Assembly: GCA_027490925.1 (NCBI GenBank)
Contig: JAIXXF010000025.1
Span: 62,001-126,000 of the forward strand
Direction of reading: 5' to 3'
From: Comamonadaceae bacterium
GTDB taxonomy: Bacteria; Pseudomonadota; Gammaproteobacteria; Burkholderiales; Burkholderiaceae_C
Length of the DNA stretch: 64,000 nt
Shown here: positions 1-8,741 of the stretch, piece by piece
Numbering within the stretch: the first letter of the stretch is position 1
Layout: every line of letters starts with the position of its first letter
Program-made: the position numbers and the translations under genes
Notes under the pieces: generated by a model
The model's input: only the letters and a program-made list of their open reading frames with translations
What the model was told of the DNA's origin: nothing
The model's database searches: none

Positions 1-1821
1 ATCACCAGCGCTGATGGTGCTGACTCGATTGACGGGGGTGAGGGCGACGACATTGTTAATGCAGGCGCCGGGAACGACACTGTCAACGGTGGAAATGGCA
101 ACGACAGCATCTCAGGTGGGCTGGGGACAGACATCCTCGCCGGTGGATTGGGTGCTGACACCATTGACGCAGGCGATGGCAATGACACCATCATCGTGAC
201 GGACAACCTGGACACGATTGATGGCGGCGCGGGAACCGACGTCCTCCGTGTTGATGGCACCAACTACAAGGCAGACTCGGATGACGCTCTGAAGAGAGTT
301 GAAACGGTGACCTTGAACAACACCGCCGGTGTGACCGTTGATCTCAGCAACCAGACTGAAGGTTTGACTGTCAACGGGAGCGCCGGAGACGACACGATCA
401 CCGGTGGCAGCGGTGTTGATGCCTTGAATGGCAACAACGGCAACGACACCTTCATCAGTGACAGCGGTTCCGCTGGAGACACCCTGTCGGGAGGCAACGG
501 CACCGACACATTGCGGTTGGCCGCCAGCTACACCTCACTCGCCGACGCTCGCTTGGCCACCATTGAAAAAGTGGTCCTCACGGTGGCTGGCTTGACCCTG
601 GATCTCACGGGCGCAAACTCAGCGACCGACCAAAGCGAGGCTTTCAACATCACCGGCAGCTCGGGTGTCGACACGATCAAGGGCGGAGCCGGGGGCGACA
701 CCATCGACGGCGATACCGGTGCAGACAGCATCGACGGCGGGGCCGGTAATGACACCATCGTTGCCGACAGCGCCGACACCATCCAGGGCGGGACGGGCAC
801 CGATGTGTTGCGCGTTGCCACGGCCAGCTACGTCGCCGCTTCCAATGCTGCATTGGCCGGTGTGGAAACCGTGACGGTGACCTTTGCCAGCGGCGCAACG
901 GTCGACCTGGGTAACCAGACCGAGGCCTTCACGGTCAATGGCGGCGACGGCAATGACACCATCACCGGTGGTGGTGGGGCTGACGTCGTCAGTGGCGGTC
1001 AGGGTGCCGACACCATCAATACAGGCGATGGCAACGACACCATCGTGGCCGATGAGTTGGACACGGTCGATGGGGGTGCGGGCACCACCGATACCCTTCG
1101 GGTGGACGGTGCCACCTTCACGGACGTGTTGGACAACGCACTCCGAAACGTGGAACGTGTGACACTGACCAACACTGGGGGAGCCACCCTGAACCTGAGC
1201 AACCAGACAGAAGGCTTTTCATTGGTCACCGGTTCGACTGGTAACGACAACATCACGGGCGGCGGCGGCAATGACAGTATCAACGGCGGAACCGGTAACG
1301 ACGTGTTGAGCGGGGGCCGTGGAGACGACACGCTTCAAGGTCAGGGGGGCAACGACACCTTTGTGTTTGAAGAGAGCTTGGCCAGCAATGGCAAAGACAC
1401 GGTGACGAACTTCTCGATCACGGGTACGAACGGTACGGATGTGTTGGACTTCCGCGCATTCTTGTCGGCAGCAGACAGCACGTTCAAGGATAACGACCCC
1501 TCGACCGGAGCCTTCGATGCGTTCACCACCAATCCCGCAGCGGGCACGCTGATCGACAACTCCGCCGTGAAGCTGGTGGGGACCTTTAACACCGCCACCG
1601 CCTTGCAAACCGCCCTCAATGCGGGCGGCGTTTATTCCCGGTTCGACCTGACTCAGGGTGAGAAAGCGTTGGTGTTCACTGCCACGGCCAATGGCACGTC
1701 GGTCAATGCGTTCTACGTGACGGGCGAAGCGGGCGATGTGGTCACGGCCGAGTTGGTGGGAACCCTGTCGCTCAATGGTGGCAATTTCAGTAACTTGGAC
1801 ACCCAGCACCTTTTCATCTGA
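1..1821 (+). CDS. RTX-repeat secreted or surface protein, C-terminal part (5' end outside window)
   Basis: The reading frame is open from the first base, so this is the C-terminal ~606 residues of a larger protein. It is full of glycine- and aspartate-rich nonapeptides of the GGxGxDxhx type (for example GGAGNDTI, GGNGNDSI), which fold as calcium-binding beta-rolls once outside the cell. Between the repeat blocks lie four copies of a ~50-residue module with LRV near its start and, in three of them, NQTE near its end (about nt 235-382, 499-660, 793-943 and 1084-1230). The last ~150 residues lack repeats and end in the hydrophobic LFI, as expected of a C-terminal type I secretion signal. The product should be exported by an ABC/HlyD/TolC system such as that at 54.8-59.2 kb (inference). 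Adhesin, S-layer or RTX enzyme are all possible; no catalytic domain is visible in this part. Confidence 0.9.
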   Translation: MTSADGADSIDGGEGDDIVNAGAGNDTVNGGNGNDSISGGLGTDILAGGLGADTIDAGDGNDTIIVTDNLDTIDGGAGTDVLRVDGTNYKADSDDALKRVETVTLNNTAGVTVDLSNQTEGLTVNGSAGDDTITGGSGVDALNGNNGNDTFISDSGSAGDTLSGGNGTDTLRLAASYTSLADARLATIEKVVLTVAGLTLDLTGANSATDQSEAFNITGSSGVDTIKGGAGGDTIDGDTGADSIDGGAGNDTIVADSADTIQGGTGTDVLRVATASYVAASNAALAGVETVTVTFASGATVDLGNQTEAFTVNGGDGNDTITGGGGADVVSGGQGADTINTGDGNDTIVADELDTVDGGAGTTDTLRVDGATFTDVLDNALRNVERVTLTNTGGATLNLSNQTEGFSLVTGSTGNDNITGGGGNDSINGGTGNDVLSGGRGDDTLQGQGGNDTFVFEESLASNGKDTVTNFSITGTNGTDVLDFRAFLSAADSTFKDNDPSTGAFDAFTTNPAAGTLIDNSAVKLVGTFNTATALQTALNAGGVYSRFDLTQGEKALVFTATANGTSVNAFYVTGEAGDVVTAELVGTLSLNGGNFSNLDTQHLFI

Positions 1822-1863
1822 TCGTCTGTCTTTGCGGGTTGTATTGGCCACATCCGCATCAAG

Positions 1864-1895
1864 AAAAGCCTGGGTGCAATGTCACCCAGGCTTTT
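1864..1895 (+). terminator. Rho-independent terminator after the RTX gene
   Basis: A 13-bp perfect stem (AAAAGCCTGGGTG pairing with CACCCAGGCTTTT) encloses a 6-nt loop and runs into a T-tract, 42 bases after the RTX stop codon. It is one of the strongest terminators in the window. Confidence 0.9.
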
Positions 1896-1897
1896 TT

Positions 1898-1925
1898 ATG
1901 GGTTGACACAATATGGGTTGACACA
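1898..1925. repeat. 13-bp direct repeat containing TTGACA
   Basis: ATGGGTTGACACA occurs twice (1898-1910 and 1913-1925), separated by two bases, immediately after the terminator. Each copy carries a perfect -35-like hexamer, but no convincing -10 or downstream + strand gene was found. The rest of 1926-2086 shows nothing recognisable. Confidence 0.75.
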
Positions 1926-2086
1926 AAGACCAGGAAACGTGTCAGCCATATGACGGAGGTGGGCTCCTGGGATGTGGTTAATCAGAAGCGGGTCTTGGCT
2001 GACTTGATGCTCGATGTCGGGTCATGTGTCTGGGCTCGAACCGCCTGAGTCACCTCTCAAGGTGCGTCTTATATGTGCAGGCTGTA

Positions 2087-2554
2087 TCAGGTCACGAAGC
2101 GGGCCATCACCCACCCCGCGGCGGCGATGTGCGCCAGCGTGATGGCCACCGACAACCCATGCAGCCGTTTGAATTTGGCTTGGTCGCCTGCGTCGGTCGC
2201 GGCATTGATCGCCCGCATCAGCACTTGCCGGGTGGGCACGGTGGTGAGCGCGACCAAGCCCAGTGCCATGGCCGACACCGCATCGACGGGCACCAGCAGC
2301 GCCGCTGCAACGGCGGCTGTGCCGATGACAAACAGGTAGAAATGCGGGAAGGCCTGTCGGATCACCGTGCGCGCCTTCGCTGCGGGCAGGGCAGAAAACA
2401 ACAGCGCGGCAAAGCCGAATGAGAACAGCGTCATGCCGCCAAACAACAGGCTGCTGACCAAAATGGCGGCGATGTGGAGCACGGGGTTGGGCACGGCGGG
2501 GTGAAAAAAACGAAGGCTTGAAGATAGCCCCGAACACGGCCTGGCCGCACCCAT
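2087..2554 (-). CDS. DUF4149-like integral membrane protein
   Basis: Small hydrophobic protein of ~155 residues with four likely membrane segments and the conserved-looking KRLHGLSV before the last one, the pattern of DUF4149 proteins. No biochemical role is established for the family. The start is uncertain: ATG at 2554 is chosen because it avoids overlap with phnE, but GTG codons at 2638 and 2494 are in frame and no candidate has a good ribosome binding site. It lies directly after phnE on the same strand, so it may be the last gene of the phn transcript. Confidence 0.6.
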   Translation of the reverse strand: MGAARPCSGLSSSLRFFHPAVPNPVLHIAAILVSSLLFGGMTLFSFGFAALLFSALPAAKARTVIRQAFPHFYLFVIGTAAVAAALLVPVDAVSAMALGLVALTTVPTRQVLMRAINAATDAGDQAKFKRLHGLSVAITLAHIAAAGWVMARFVT

Positions 2555-2609
2555 AGGATGGGATTCCCGGTGCGGCAGGTTGGGATAGTCCAGCCGCTTC
2601 CGGCGCGTC

Positions 2610-3494
2610 TCAGGCCACTTGGCCGACGCCGGGCGCACGCAGGATGCGGTTACGCACCACCGCGCTGACCGCGTCCATGGTCACCACCAGCGCGACCAGC
2701 ACGACCAACAGCGTGGCGAGCCGGTCCCACTGGAACAGCGACACCGCCTCGCTCACCAGCAGCCCTAGACCGCCCGCGCCGATCAGGCCCAGCACCGTGG
2801 AGTCGCGCACGTTGAATTCCCACAGGTACAGGTGGGCCGACGCGAACTGCGGGTAAAAGCCGCGCCGCATCGGGTGCGCAATCACCTGCCAGGGCTTGAA
2901 ACCGAGCGCCAGGCCGCTCTCGAACAGCGCGGCGTCCGCGCCTTCAATGGCCTCGGCGTACAGCTTGCCGTAGGTGCCCAGCGAGTGCGAGGCGATGGCC
3001 AGAATGCCCGCCATCGGTCCCAGCCCCACGATGCCGACATACACCAGCCCGAACACCAGGGTGTGGATCGAGCGCGACACATTGAGCACCGCGCGTGCGG
3101 GGGCCGCCACCCAGACGGGCAATTGGGCGTTGCGGGCAGCGGCAAAGCCGAGCGGCAAGGCCAACAGCGCGGCCAGCGCACTGCCCAGCGTGCCGATGAC
3201 GAAGGTGGTCCAGGTCGCGCCTGCGATGCCCGCCAGGTACTGGCGCTCGCCCTCACGGCGGTTTTCTACCCGCAGCACGCGGCCGTCGTCGGCCTTGAAC
3301 TCCAAGCGTTCGTTGCCGAACCAGGCGTCCAGAAAGCTGGGGTGGGAAAAGTCCGACACCGTGCGCAGCAAGTTGTCCCAGGGGTTGCGGCCAAAGCTGA
3401 AGTCACCGCGCCATGCCAGCGTGGCCACGCTGGCGATCACCAGCAGGCCATAGGCCAGCCACAACAGTCGGAGGTTGGGGTTGCGCAGTGTCAT
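2610..3494 (-). CDS. phnE: Phosphonate-type ABC transporter permease PhnE
   Basis: Inner-membrane permease of ~294 residues with about six membrane segments and a binding-protein-dependent transport domain in its C-terminal two thirds; an EAA-like loop (YAEAIEGAD...G) for contact with the ATPase is visible. With PhnD it would import phosphonate, phosphite or a related organophosphorus compound. ATG 3494 is used as start because the preceding reading frame has no family-like sequence. It follows phnD after 75 bases on the same strand. The usual ATPase gene phnC is not in the window, so the complex must borrow an ATPase encoded elsewhere (inference). Confidence 0.88.
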   Translation of the reverse strand: MTLRNPNLRLLWLAYGLLVIASVATLAWRGDFSFGRNPWDNLLRTVSDFSHPSFLDAWFGNERLEFKADDGRVLRVENRREGERQYLAGIAGATWTTFVIGTLGSALAALLALPLGFAAARNAQLPVWVAAPARAVLNVSRSIHTLVFGLVYVGIVGLGPMAGILAIASHSLGTYGKLYAEAIEGADAALFESGLALGFKPWQVIAHPMRRGFYPQFASAHLYLWEFNVRDSTVLGLIGAGGLGLLVSEAVSLFQWDRLATLLVVLVALVVTMDAVSAVVRNRILRAPGVGQVA

Positions 3495-3569
3495 TCGGGC
3501 GGTGTCAAAAAAAGCTGGGCGCCCACCAGACCTGTTGGCTGGGGGCGCCCGGCGCAAGGGGCGAAAGCG

Positions 3570-4442
3570 TCAGCGCTTGGGCACGAGTTTGCCAGTGGCA
3601 AGGCCCGCTTCGCGGATGGGCGCGTAATAAGCATTGTCCTTGGTCACAAAACCGGTGTAGCGCTTGGGCAGCAGGGTGGGGTTGGTCTTGAGCTCGGCGC
3701 CAATGCCTTCCAGTGCAGCGCGCAGCTGGGCCACCAGCGCGGTGTCTTTGGCGAGCGTGGCGCTGACGGCAAAAGCGTCGTTGGGCAGCGGGGCCGAGGT
3801 CCAGATGATCTTGCTCTCGCTGGCTTTGATCAGGCCCTCGTCGATCATGGTGTCGCGGTTGCGGTTGAAGTCGGCGCCAGCGTCCAGCTCGCCACGGGCG
3901 ATCTGGGTCTCAATGGCCTGGTGCTTGGTGTAGAGCACTTTGGAGAAGTGGGTGTCGGGGTTGATGCCGCGCTTTTGGAACTCGTGGAATGGGATCAGGT
4001 AGCCGCTGGTGGAGCCTTTGTCGCCAAACGCAAAGCTCTTGCCTTTGAGGTCGTCGATGCTGTTGATGCCGGTCTTGGGGTTGGTCACCATGATGGCGTA
4101 GTACTCGGGTTTGCCTTCGTACAAGATGGTGGAGATGGCCTGCGCACCCGCCTCGTGGTTGGCCAGCACATAGCCCCAGGGGCCCATCAGCGCGAGGTCG
4201 GTCTCGTTGCTGGCCAGCGACTTGGCCAGACCTTCCCAGGAGTCGACCGTGCGCAGCTGCACCGGCCGTTTGAGTTTGGCCGAGATGTAGTCTGCCAGTG
4301 GCTTGTAGGTGGCGTCGTTCTTTTCTTTGTCGGGCTGGAACAGGCCGACGCCCAGGCGCAGGGTGTCTTGCGCCTGGGCGGCTTGGACCGCGCAAAGTGC
4401 GGCGACGGACAGGGTCAGGGCTTTCAGCCAGTGTGTCAGCAT
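3570..4442 (-). CDS. phnD: Phosphonate-type ABC transporter periplasmic binding protein PhnD
   Basis: Periplasmic solute-binding protein of ~290 residues. It begins with a Sec signal peptide ending AQAAQAQ (about residue 25) and then has the PhnD/PtxB family pattern: TYKPLADYIS, LALMGPWGY, GDKGSTSGYL and an acidic/aromatic stretch ADFNRNRD. ATG 4442 is supported by AAGGAA about ten bases upstream and by the signal peptide. It is the first gene of phnD-phnE-(DUF4149). Ligand (phosphonate, phosphite or phosphate ester) cannot be decided from sequence alone. Confidence 0.9.
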   Translation of the reverse strand: MLTHWLKALTLSVAALCAVQAAQAQDTLRLGVGLFQPDKEKNDATYKPLADYISAKLKRPVQLRTVDSWEGLAKSLASNETDLALMGPWGYVLANHEAGAQAISTILYEGKPEYYAIMVTNPKTGINSIDDLKGKSFAFGDKGSTSGYLIPFHEFQKRGINPDTHFSKVLYTKHQAIETQIARGELDAGADFNRNRDTMIDEGLIKASESKIIWTSAPLPNDAFAVSATLAKDTALVAQLRAALEGIGAELKTNPTLLPKRYTGFVTKDNAYYAPIREAGLATGKLVPKR

Positions 4443-4571
4443 GCGGTGGGTTCCTTGAAAAGTTTGGTGTTGCACAGGGTGTGAGGGCGGGTGCCTTGGC
4501 CCCACCGCCCCGTCCGCAGGGCGGGCGTGGGCGAAGGCAGGTGCGCGTCCATGGCCGAACAGGTGGTCACT

Positions 4572-5519
4572 TTACGCGCAACCCACCCCGCTGGATTCGG
4601 GCCCGCAGGTGATGCGCCGCCAGTAAGAGGTGTGGGCCGGGCTGCCTTCGGGCCACAGGCCCAGGAAACGTCGCTGCCAGCGGGCGTCGTCAAACCCCAG
4701 CTGTACCGCCTGCACCCATACGCCGCGCTCCTGGGCCTGCTGCCGCACCACCACACCAGGGGGCGCTGGGCGCACCGAGATGCGCGTGACCAGACCGTGG
4801 GTGTGGCCAGGCTCACTGGCCATGCCTGCCGCGCCGTTGTTGACCACCCAACGTTCAGGCCCCGCGCGGTGCAGGGCGGGGGCGCAGGTGTGGCTGGACG
4901 CGAACACATCCACTCGGGCGCGGTCAAAGGTGTGGTCCAGCCACGCGGCGTTGGCTGGGTCGGTCAGGGCGCTCGGGTCGAAGCGCCAACCAGCGAGCGA
5001 TTCGGCGTCGCCGTGGACGATGCCCACCCGCGCCCCACCGACCTGGGCCACCGCGTGCATGGGTAGCGCGGCCATGTGCTGACGCAGCGCGTCGGACGGG
5101 GCGGCGGCCTCTCGCGCGGTGTGGCGCAAGCGGTCGAGGATGGTGTTGGAACGCTGCACGTCGGCTTCGTCCACGTGTTCGGGGTAGGCACAGCCGCAAC
5201 CCGCGTCGGCGTTGTCGTTGGCGAGTTCGGTTTCGACGTTGCCGCGCAGCGCGAGGTGCTGCACCACCCGCGCATGGACGCTGGCGAACAGCTGGGGCTC
5301 GGCGTCGAACCAGTGGAAGTCGCCATTGAACACCAGCCGCTTGTTGCCGGTTTCGGCGTAGAACAGGGCCTCGACCGCGTCCAGCGCCTCTGGGTTGCCA
5401 TAAAGCCCCCCCACCACGTACAACGTGTCGGTTTCCAGGTCGGCCGCGCGGTCAAACACCTGGGGGCTGTAGCGGTAGCTGAGCGGGCAGGTGCGGCCGG
5501 GTTGGGGGGGTTCGGTCAT
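4572..5519 (-). CDS. Calcineurin-like metallophosphoesterase
   Basis: Protein of ~315 residues with the blocks of a binuclear metallophosphoesterase, some of them altered: VVGGLYGN where GDxHG is usual, NGDFHWFD for GDxxD, LRGNVE for GNHE, then IVHGD and SSHT. The first motif lacks the usual Asp-x-His, so one metal site may be unusual. A cysteine-rich GCGC at about residue 110 is also uncommon. It lies 130 bases upstream of phnD on the same strand, which hints at hydrolysis of phosphate esters linked to organophosphorus uptake (inference). Confidence 0.72.
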   Translation of the reverse strand: MTEPPQPGRTCPLSYRYSPQVFDRAADLETDTLYVVGGLYGNPEALDAVEALFYAETGNKRLVFNGDFHWFDAEPQLFASVHARVVQHLALRGNVETELANDNADAGCGCAYPEHVDEADVQRSNTILDRLRHTAREAAAPSDALRQHMAALPMHAVAQVGGARVGIVHGDAESLAGWRFDPSALTDPANAAWLDHTFDRARVDVFASSHTCAPALHRAGPERWVVNNGAAGMASEPGHTHGLVTRISVRPAPPGVVVRQQAQERGVWVQAVQLGFDDARWQRRFLGLWPEGSPAHTSYWRRITCGPESSGVGCA

Positions 5520-5645
5520 GGTGGTGGTCGTCCACGTGTCGTCTGTGGCGGTGCGGATGGTAGCGTTTGTCGTGCGGGCAGGGGTCAGGACGAAGCCGAT
5601 GCGGCTTGGGTGGGGGCTTTGGTGGGTGTATGCGGGAGCGTCCCT

Positions 5646-7145
5646 TCAGCGGAACGCCACCTCGGCGAATCCCCGCAGTTTGCGGCTGTGCAAGCGGTCC
5701 AGCCCATTGGCGCGCAACCGTTCGATGGCGCGCAGGCCGATCCGCAGGTGCTGGTCGACCCGCTCGCGGTAGAAGTGGTGGGCCATGCCCGGCAGCTTGA
5801 TTTCGCCGTTCAGGGGCTTGTCGCTCACGCACAGCAGCGTGCCGTAGGGCACCCGAAAGCGAAAGCCATTGGCCGCGATGGTGGCGCTTTCCATGTCCAG
5901 CGCGATGGCGCGGCTCTGGCTGAAGCGGCGTTGTGGCTGGTTGTTGGGCAGCAGTTCCCAGTTGCGGTTGTCGGTGCTGGCCACGGTGCCGGTGCGCAGC
6001 ACGCGCTTGAGTTCGGGCCCAGACAGCTGGGTGACCTCGGCCACCGCCTGCTCCAGCGCCTGCTGCACCTCTGCCAGAGCCGGAATGGGTACCCACAGCG
6101 GCAGCTCTTCGTCGAGCACGTGGTCCTCTCGCACATAGCCGTGCGCCAGCACGTAGTCCCCCAGTTGCTGGCCGTTGCGCAGCCCGGCGCAGTGGCCCAG
6201 CATCAGCCAGGCGTGGGGCCGCAGCACCGCGATGTGGTCGGTGATGTTTTTCGCGTTCGCCGGGCCAACGCCGATGTTGACCAGGGTGATGCCACTGCGG
6301 TCGGCGCGCACCAGGTGGTACGCGGGCATTTGCGGCAAGCGCGCGGGGGCGGCTCCCAGGGCGTCGGTGGCGTCGGCGGGCAGGCCAACCCGGCGGGTCA
6401 CCCGATTGCCGGGCTCCACGAACGCCACGTACTCGCTGTGCGGGTTGGCCATTTCGGCCTGGCCGAGGCGCACGAACTCGTCGATGTAGAGCGCGTAGTT
6501 GGTGAACAGCACGAAGTGCTGGAACCAGTCTGGCGTGGTGCCGCTGTAGTGGCGCAGCCGGTGCAGGGAATAGTCCACCCGTGGTGCGGTGAACAAGGCC
6601 AGCGGCCAGGCGTCGCCTGGTCCAGGCTCGTGGGTGCCGTTGGCGATGCCGTCGTCCACCGCCGCCAGGTCGGGCAGGTCGAAGCGGTCGCGCAGTTGTG
6701 CGCGACGGGCGGGGCTGAGGTTGCCTTCCAGGTGCTCGTGGTCGCCGAACGAGAAGTGCAGGGGGATGGGCTGGTGGCTGATGCCCACCTCCAGCTCGCC
6801 GCCGTGGTGCTGCAGCAGCAGCTCGAACTGCGCGAGGTAGTAGTCGGCGTACAGGTCGGGGCGGGTCAGCGTGGTCTCGAACTGGCCTGGCCCCGCAACG
6901 AAGCCAAAACTCAGGTGGGCCGGACCGTCGCCCCGGAGGTTGGCCGAGTCGGTGCTCAAACGCACCAGGGGGTAGCACGCGCGGGCGCGGTGCGTGACCG
7001 GGGTGCCGTCGGGTTCGGCGACGAAGCGGCGCAACGCGTCGCGCAGGTGGGCGATGCCGCTTTGGTACAGGCGCCGCACCTGGGCCAGGGCCGCGCCCGC
7101 GTCGGTGTAGCGCTGCGGCGCAATGAAGGGGGGCAGATCGACCAT
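5646..7145 (-). CDS. amn: AMP nucleosidase
   Basis: Cytoplasmic enzyme of ~499 residues that cleaves AMP to adenine and ribose 5-phosphate (EC 3.2.2.4), buffering the adenylate pool. The N-terminal regulatory half (FVLFTNYALYIDEF, YVAFVEPGN) and the C-terminal nucleoside-phosphorylase-like half (NIGVGPANAKNITDH, LGHCAGLRN, ALDMESATIAANG) match the Amn family, and length is typical. ATG 7145 gives an N-terminus that starts at the family domain. It is divergent from dbpA with 93 bases between the two starts. Confidence 0.95.
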   Translation of the reverse strand: MVDLPPFIAPQRYTDAGAALAQVRRLYQSGIAHLRDALRRFVAEPDGTPVTHRARACYPLVRLSTDSANLRGDGPAHLSFGFVAGPGQFETTLTRPDLYADYYLAQFELLLQHHGGELEVGISHQPIPLHFSFGDHEHLEGNLSPARRAQLRDRFDLPDLAAVDDGIANGTHEPGPGDAWPLALFTAPRVDYSLHRLRHYSGTTPDWFQHFVLFTNYALYIDEFVRLGQAEMANPHSEYVAFVEPGNRVTRRVGLPADATDALGAAPARLPQMPAYHLVRADRSGITLVNIGVGPANAKNITDHIAVLRPHAWLMLGHCAGLRNGQQLGDYVLAHGYVREDHVLDEELPLWVPIPALAEVQQALEQAVAEVTQLSGPELKRVLRTGTVASTDNRNWELLPNNQPQRRFSQSRAIALDMESATIAANGFRFRVPYGTLLCVSDKPLNGEIKLPGMAHHFYRERVDQHLRIGLRAIERLRANGLDRLHSRKLRGFAEVAFR

Positions 7146-7238
7146 GCCTGATTCTGTCCCATCGCCCGGCGTGCGGCGCCAGCGTGGGGATTTGCGGCCG
7201 CCGCACTGGGCTTGCCCAGCCGGTCCCGATAATCGGGC

Positions 7239-8642
7239 ATGACCCACACCCCCATCCCTGAGGCGCCCACCGACTTCGCCCGGTTGCCGCTGTCCCCGGC
7301 CACGCTGGCCAACCTGTCGCAGCTCGGCTACACCGCGATGACGCCGATCCAGGCGGCCAGCCTGCCGGTGGCGCTGCTGGGCAAAGACCTGATCGCACAG
7401 GCCAAAACCGGCAGTGGCAAGACGGCCGCCTTTGCCTTGGCCTTGCTGGCCAACCTGAATCCCCGGCGTTTCGCGGTGCAAACCCTGGTGCTGTGCCCCA
7501 CCCGGGAACTGGCCGATCAGGTGGCGCAAGAAGTGCGGCGCTTGGCGCGGGCCGAAGACAACGTGAAAACCGTGACGCTGTGCGGCGGCGTGCCGCTGCG
7601 GATGCAAACCGCCAGCCTGGAGCACGGCGCCCACATCGTGGTGGGCACGCCAGGCCGGTTGATGGACCACCTGCAACGCGGCACGCTGGACCTGGCCGCG
7701 CTCAACACCCTGGTGCTGGACGAGGCCGACCGCATGCTGGACATGGGTTTTCTTGACGACATCACGGCCGTGGTCAAGCAGTGCCCCAAAGACCGCCAGA
7801 CGCTGCTGTTCTCGGCCACCTACCCCGAGGGCATCGACCAGATCGCGCGGCAGTTCATGCGCGAGCCGCAGCGCATCGAGGTGGCGGCGCCGGTGACCGA
7901 AAGCACGATCGAACAACGCTTCTATGAAGTCACCCGCGCCAACCGGCTGGGCACGGTCGCACTGATCCTGAACCACTTCCGGCCGGTGAGCACCATCGCG
8001 TTTTGCAACACCAAGCAGCAGTGCCGCGAGCTGGTGTCCTTGCTGCAGGCTCAGGGCTTCAGCGCGCTGGCCCTGTACGGGGAGTTGGAGCAGCGTGAGC
8101 GCGACCAGGTACTGGCGCAGTTCGCCAACCGCAGTTGCTCGGTTCTGGTGGCGACCGACGTGGCGTCGCGCGGGCTGGACATCGCGCAGCTGCAGGCGGT
8201 GGTGAACGTGGACATCTCACCCGATGCCGAGGTGCATGTGCACCGCATCGGCCGCACTGGCCGTGCCGGGGAGTCGGGCCTGGCGCTGAGCTTGGCCAGC
8301 CTGGACGAGATGGGTTTCGTCGGCCGCATCGAGCAGTACCAGCAGCGGGAGGTGGTCTGGCACCCGCTGGACGAGCTCACCCCCACCGGCACGGGCCGTT
8401 TGCTGCCGCCCATGGTCACGCTGCAGATGCTGGGCGGGCGCAAAGAAAAAATCCGTGCGGGCGACGTGCTGGGCGCGCTCACCGGCGAGGCCGGATTCAC
8501 CCGCGAACAGGTCGGCAAGATCCACGTGACCGATTTCTGCACGTTCGTGGCGGTGGATCGGGCCATTGGCCGCGAGGCCATGGACCGCCTCAACGCGGGC
8601 AAGGTCAAAGGCAAAAGCGTGAAGGTGCGGCTGGTCGGCTGA
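7239..8642 (+). CDS. dbpA: DEAD-box ATP-dependent RNA helicase DbpA
   Basis: RNA helicase of 467 residues. All DEAD-box motifs are present: AKTGSGKT (about 55-62), PTREL, TPGR, DEAD (161-164), SAT (192-194) and HRIGRTGR. The C-terminal ~75 residues form the DbpA RNA-binding domain that targets 23S rRNA helix 92, so the role is late 50S subunit assembly. A GC-rich hairpin without a T-tract lies just after the stop (8641-8657). Confidence 0.95.
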   Translation: MTHTPIPEAPTDFARLPLSPATLANLSQLGYTAMTPIQAASLPVALLGKDLIAQAKTGSGKTAAFALALLANLNPRRFAVQTLVLCPTRELADQVAQEVRRLARAEDNVKTVTLCGGVPLRMQTASLEHGAHIVVGTPGRLMDHLQRGTLDLAALNTLVLDEADRMLDMGFLDDITAVVKQCPKDRQTLLFSATYPEGIDQIARQFMREPQRIEVAAPVTESTIEQRFYEVTRANRLGTVALILNHFRPVSTIAFCNTKQQCRELVSLLQAQGFSALALYGELEQRERDQVLAQFANRSCSVLVATDVASRGLDIAQLQAVVNVDISPDAEVHVHRIGRTGRAGESGLALSLASLDEMGFVGRIEQYQQREVVWHPLDELTPTGTGRLLPPMVTLQMLGGRKEKIRAGDVLGALTGEAGFTREQVGKIHVTDFCTFVAVDRAIGREAMDRLNAGKVKGKSVKVRLVG

Positions 8643-8741
8643 CCCCGCCGCGGGGTCTCATTCAGCGGGATCCCGCCTTCATCTCCACCATCATCCCAGC
8701 CGCACCGCCATCTCGCGTCCACCCACTTGGCCAACGCCGTC

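Noticed and set aside
1839-2048. Small + strand frame downstream of the first RTX gene
   Set aside because: It runs through the terminator hairpin and the direct repeat, lacks a ribosome site and has no protein-like pattern.
2832-4484. Long open frame on the + strand across phnE/phnD
   Set aside because: It is antisense to two clear transporter genes and its sequence is Gly/Val/Gln/His-rich shadow coding without any family motif.
5076-7151. A ~690-codon + strand open frame opposite amn
   Set aside because: High G+C antisense shadow of AMP nucleosidase and the metallophosphoesterase; no recognisable domain.
8641-8657. GACCCCG/CGGGGTC hairpin after dbpA
   Set aside because: Short stem, three-base loop and no T-tract; not enough to call a terminator.
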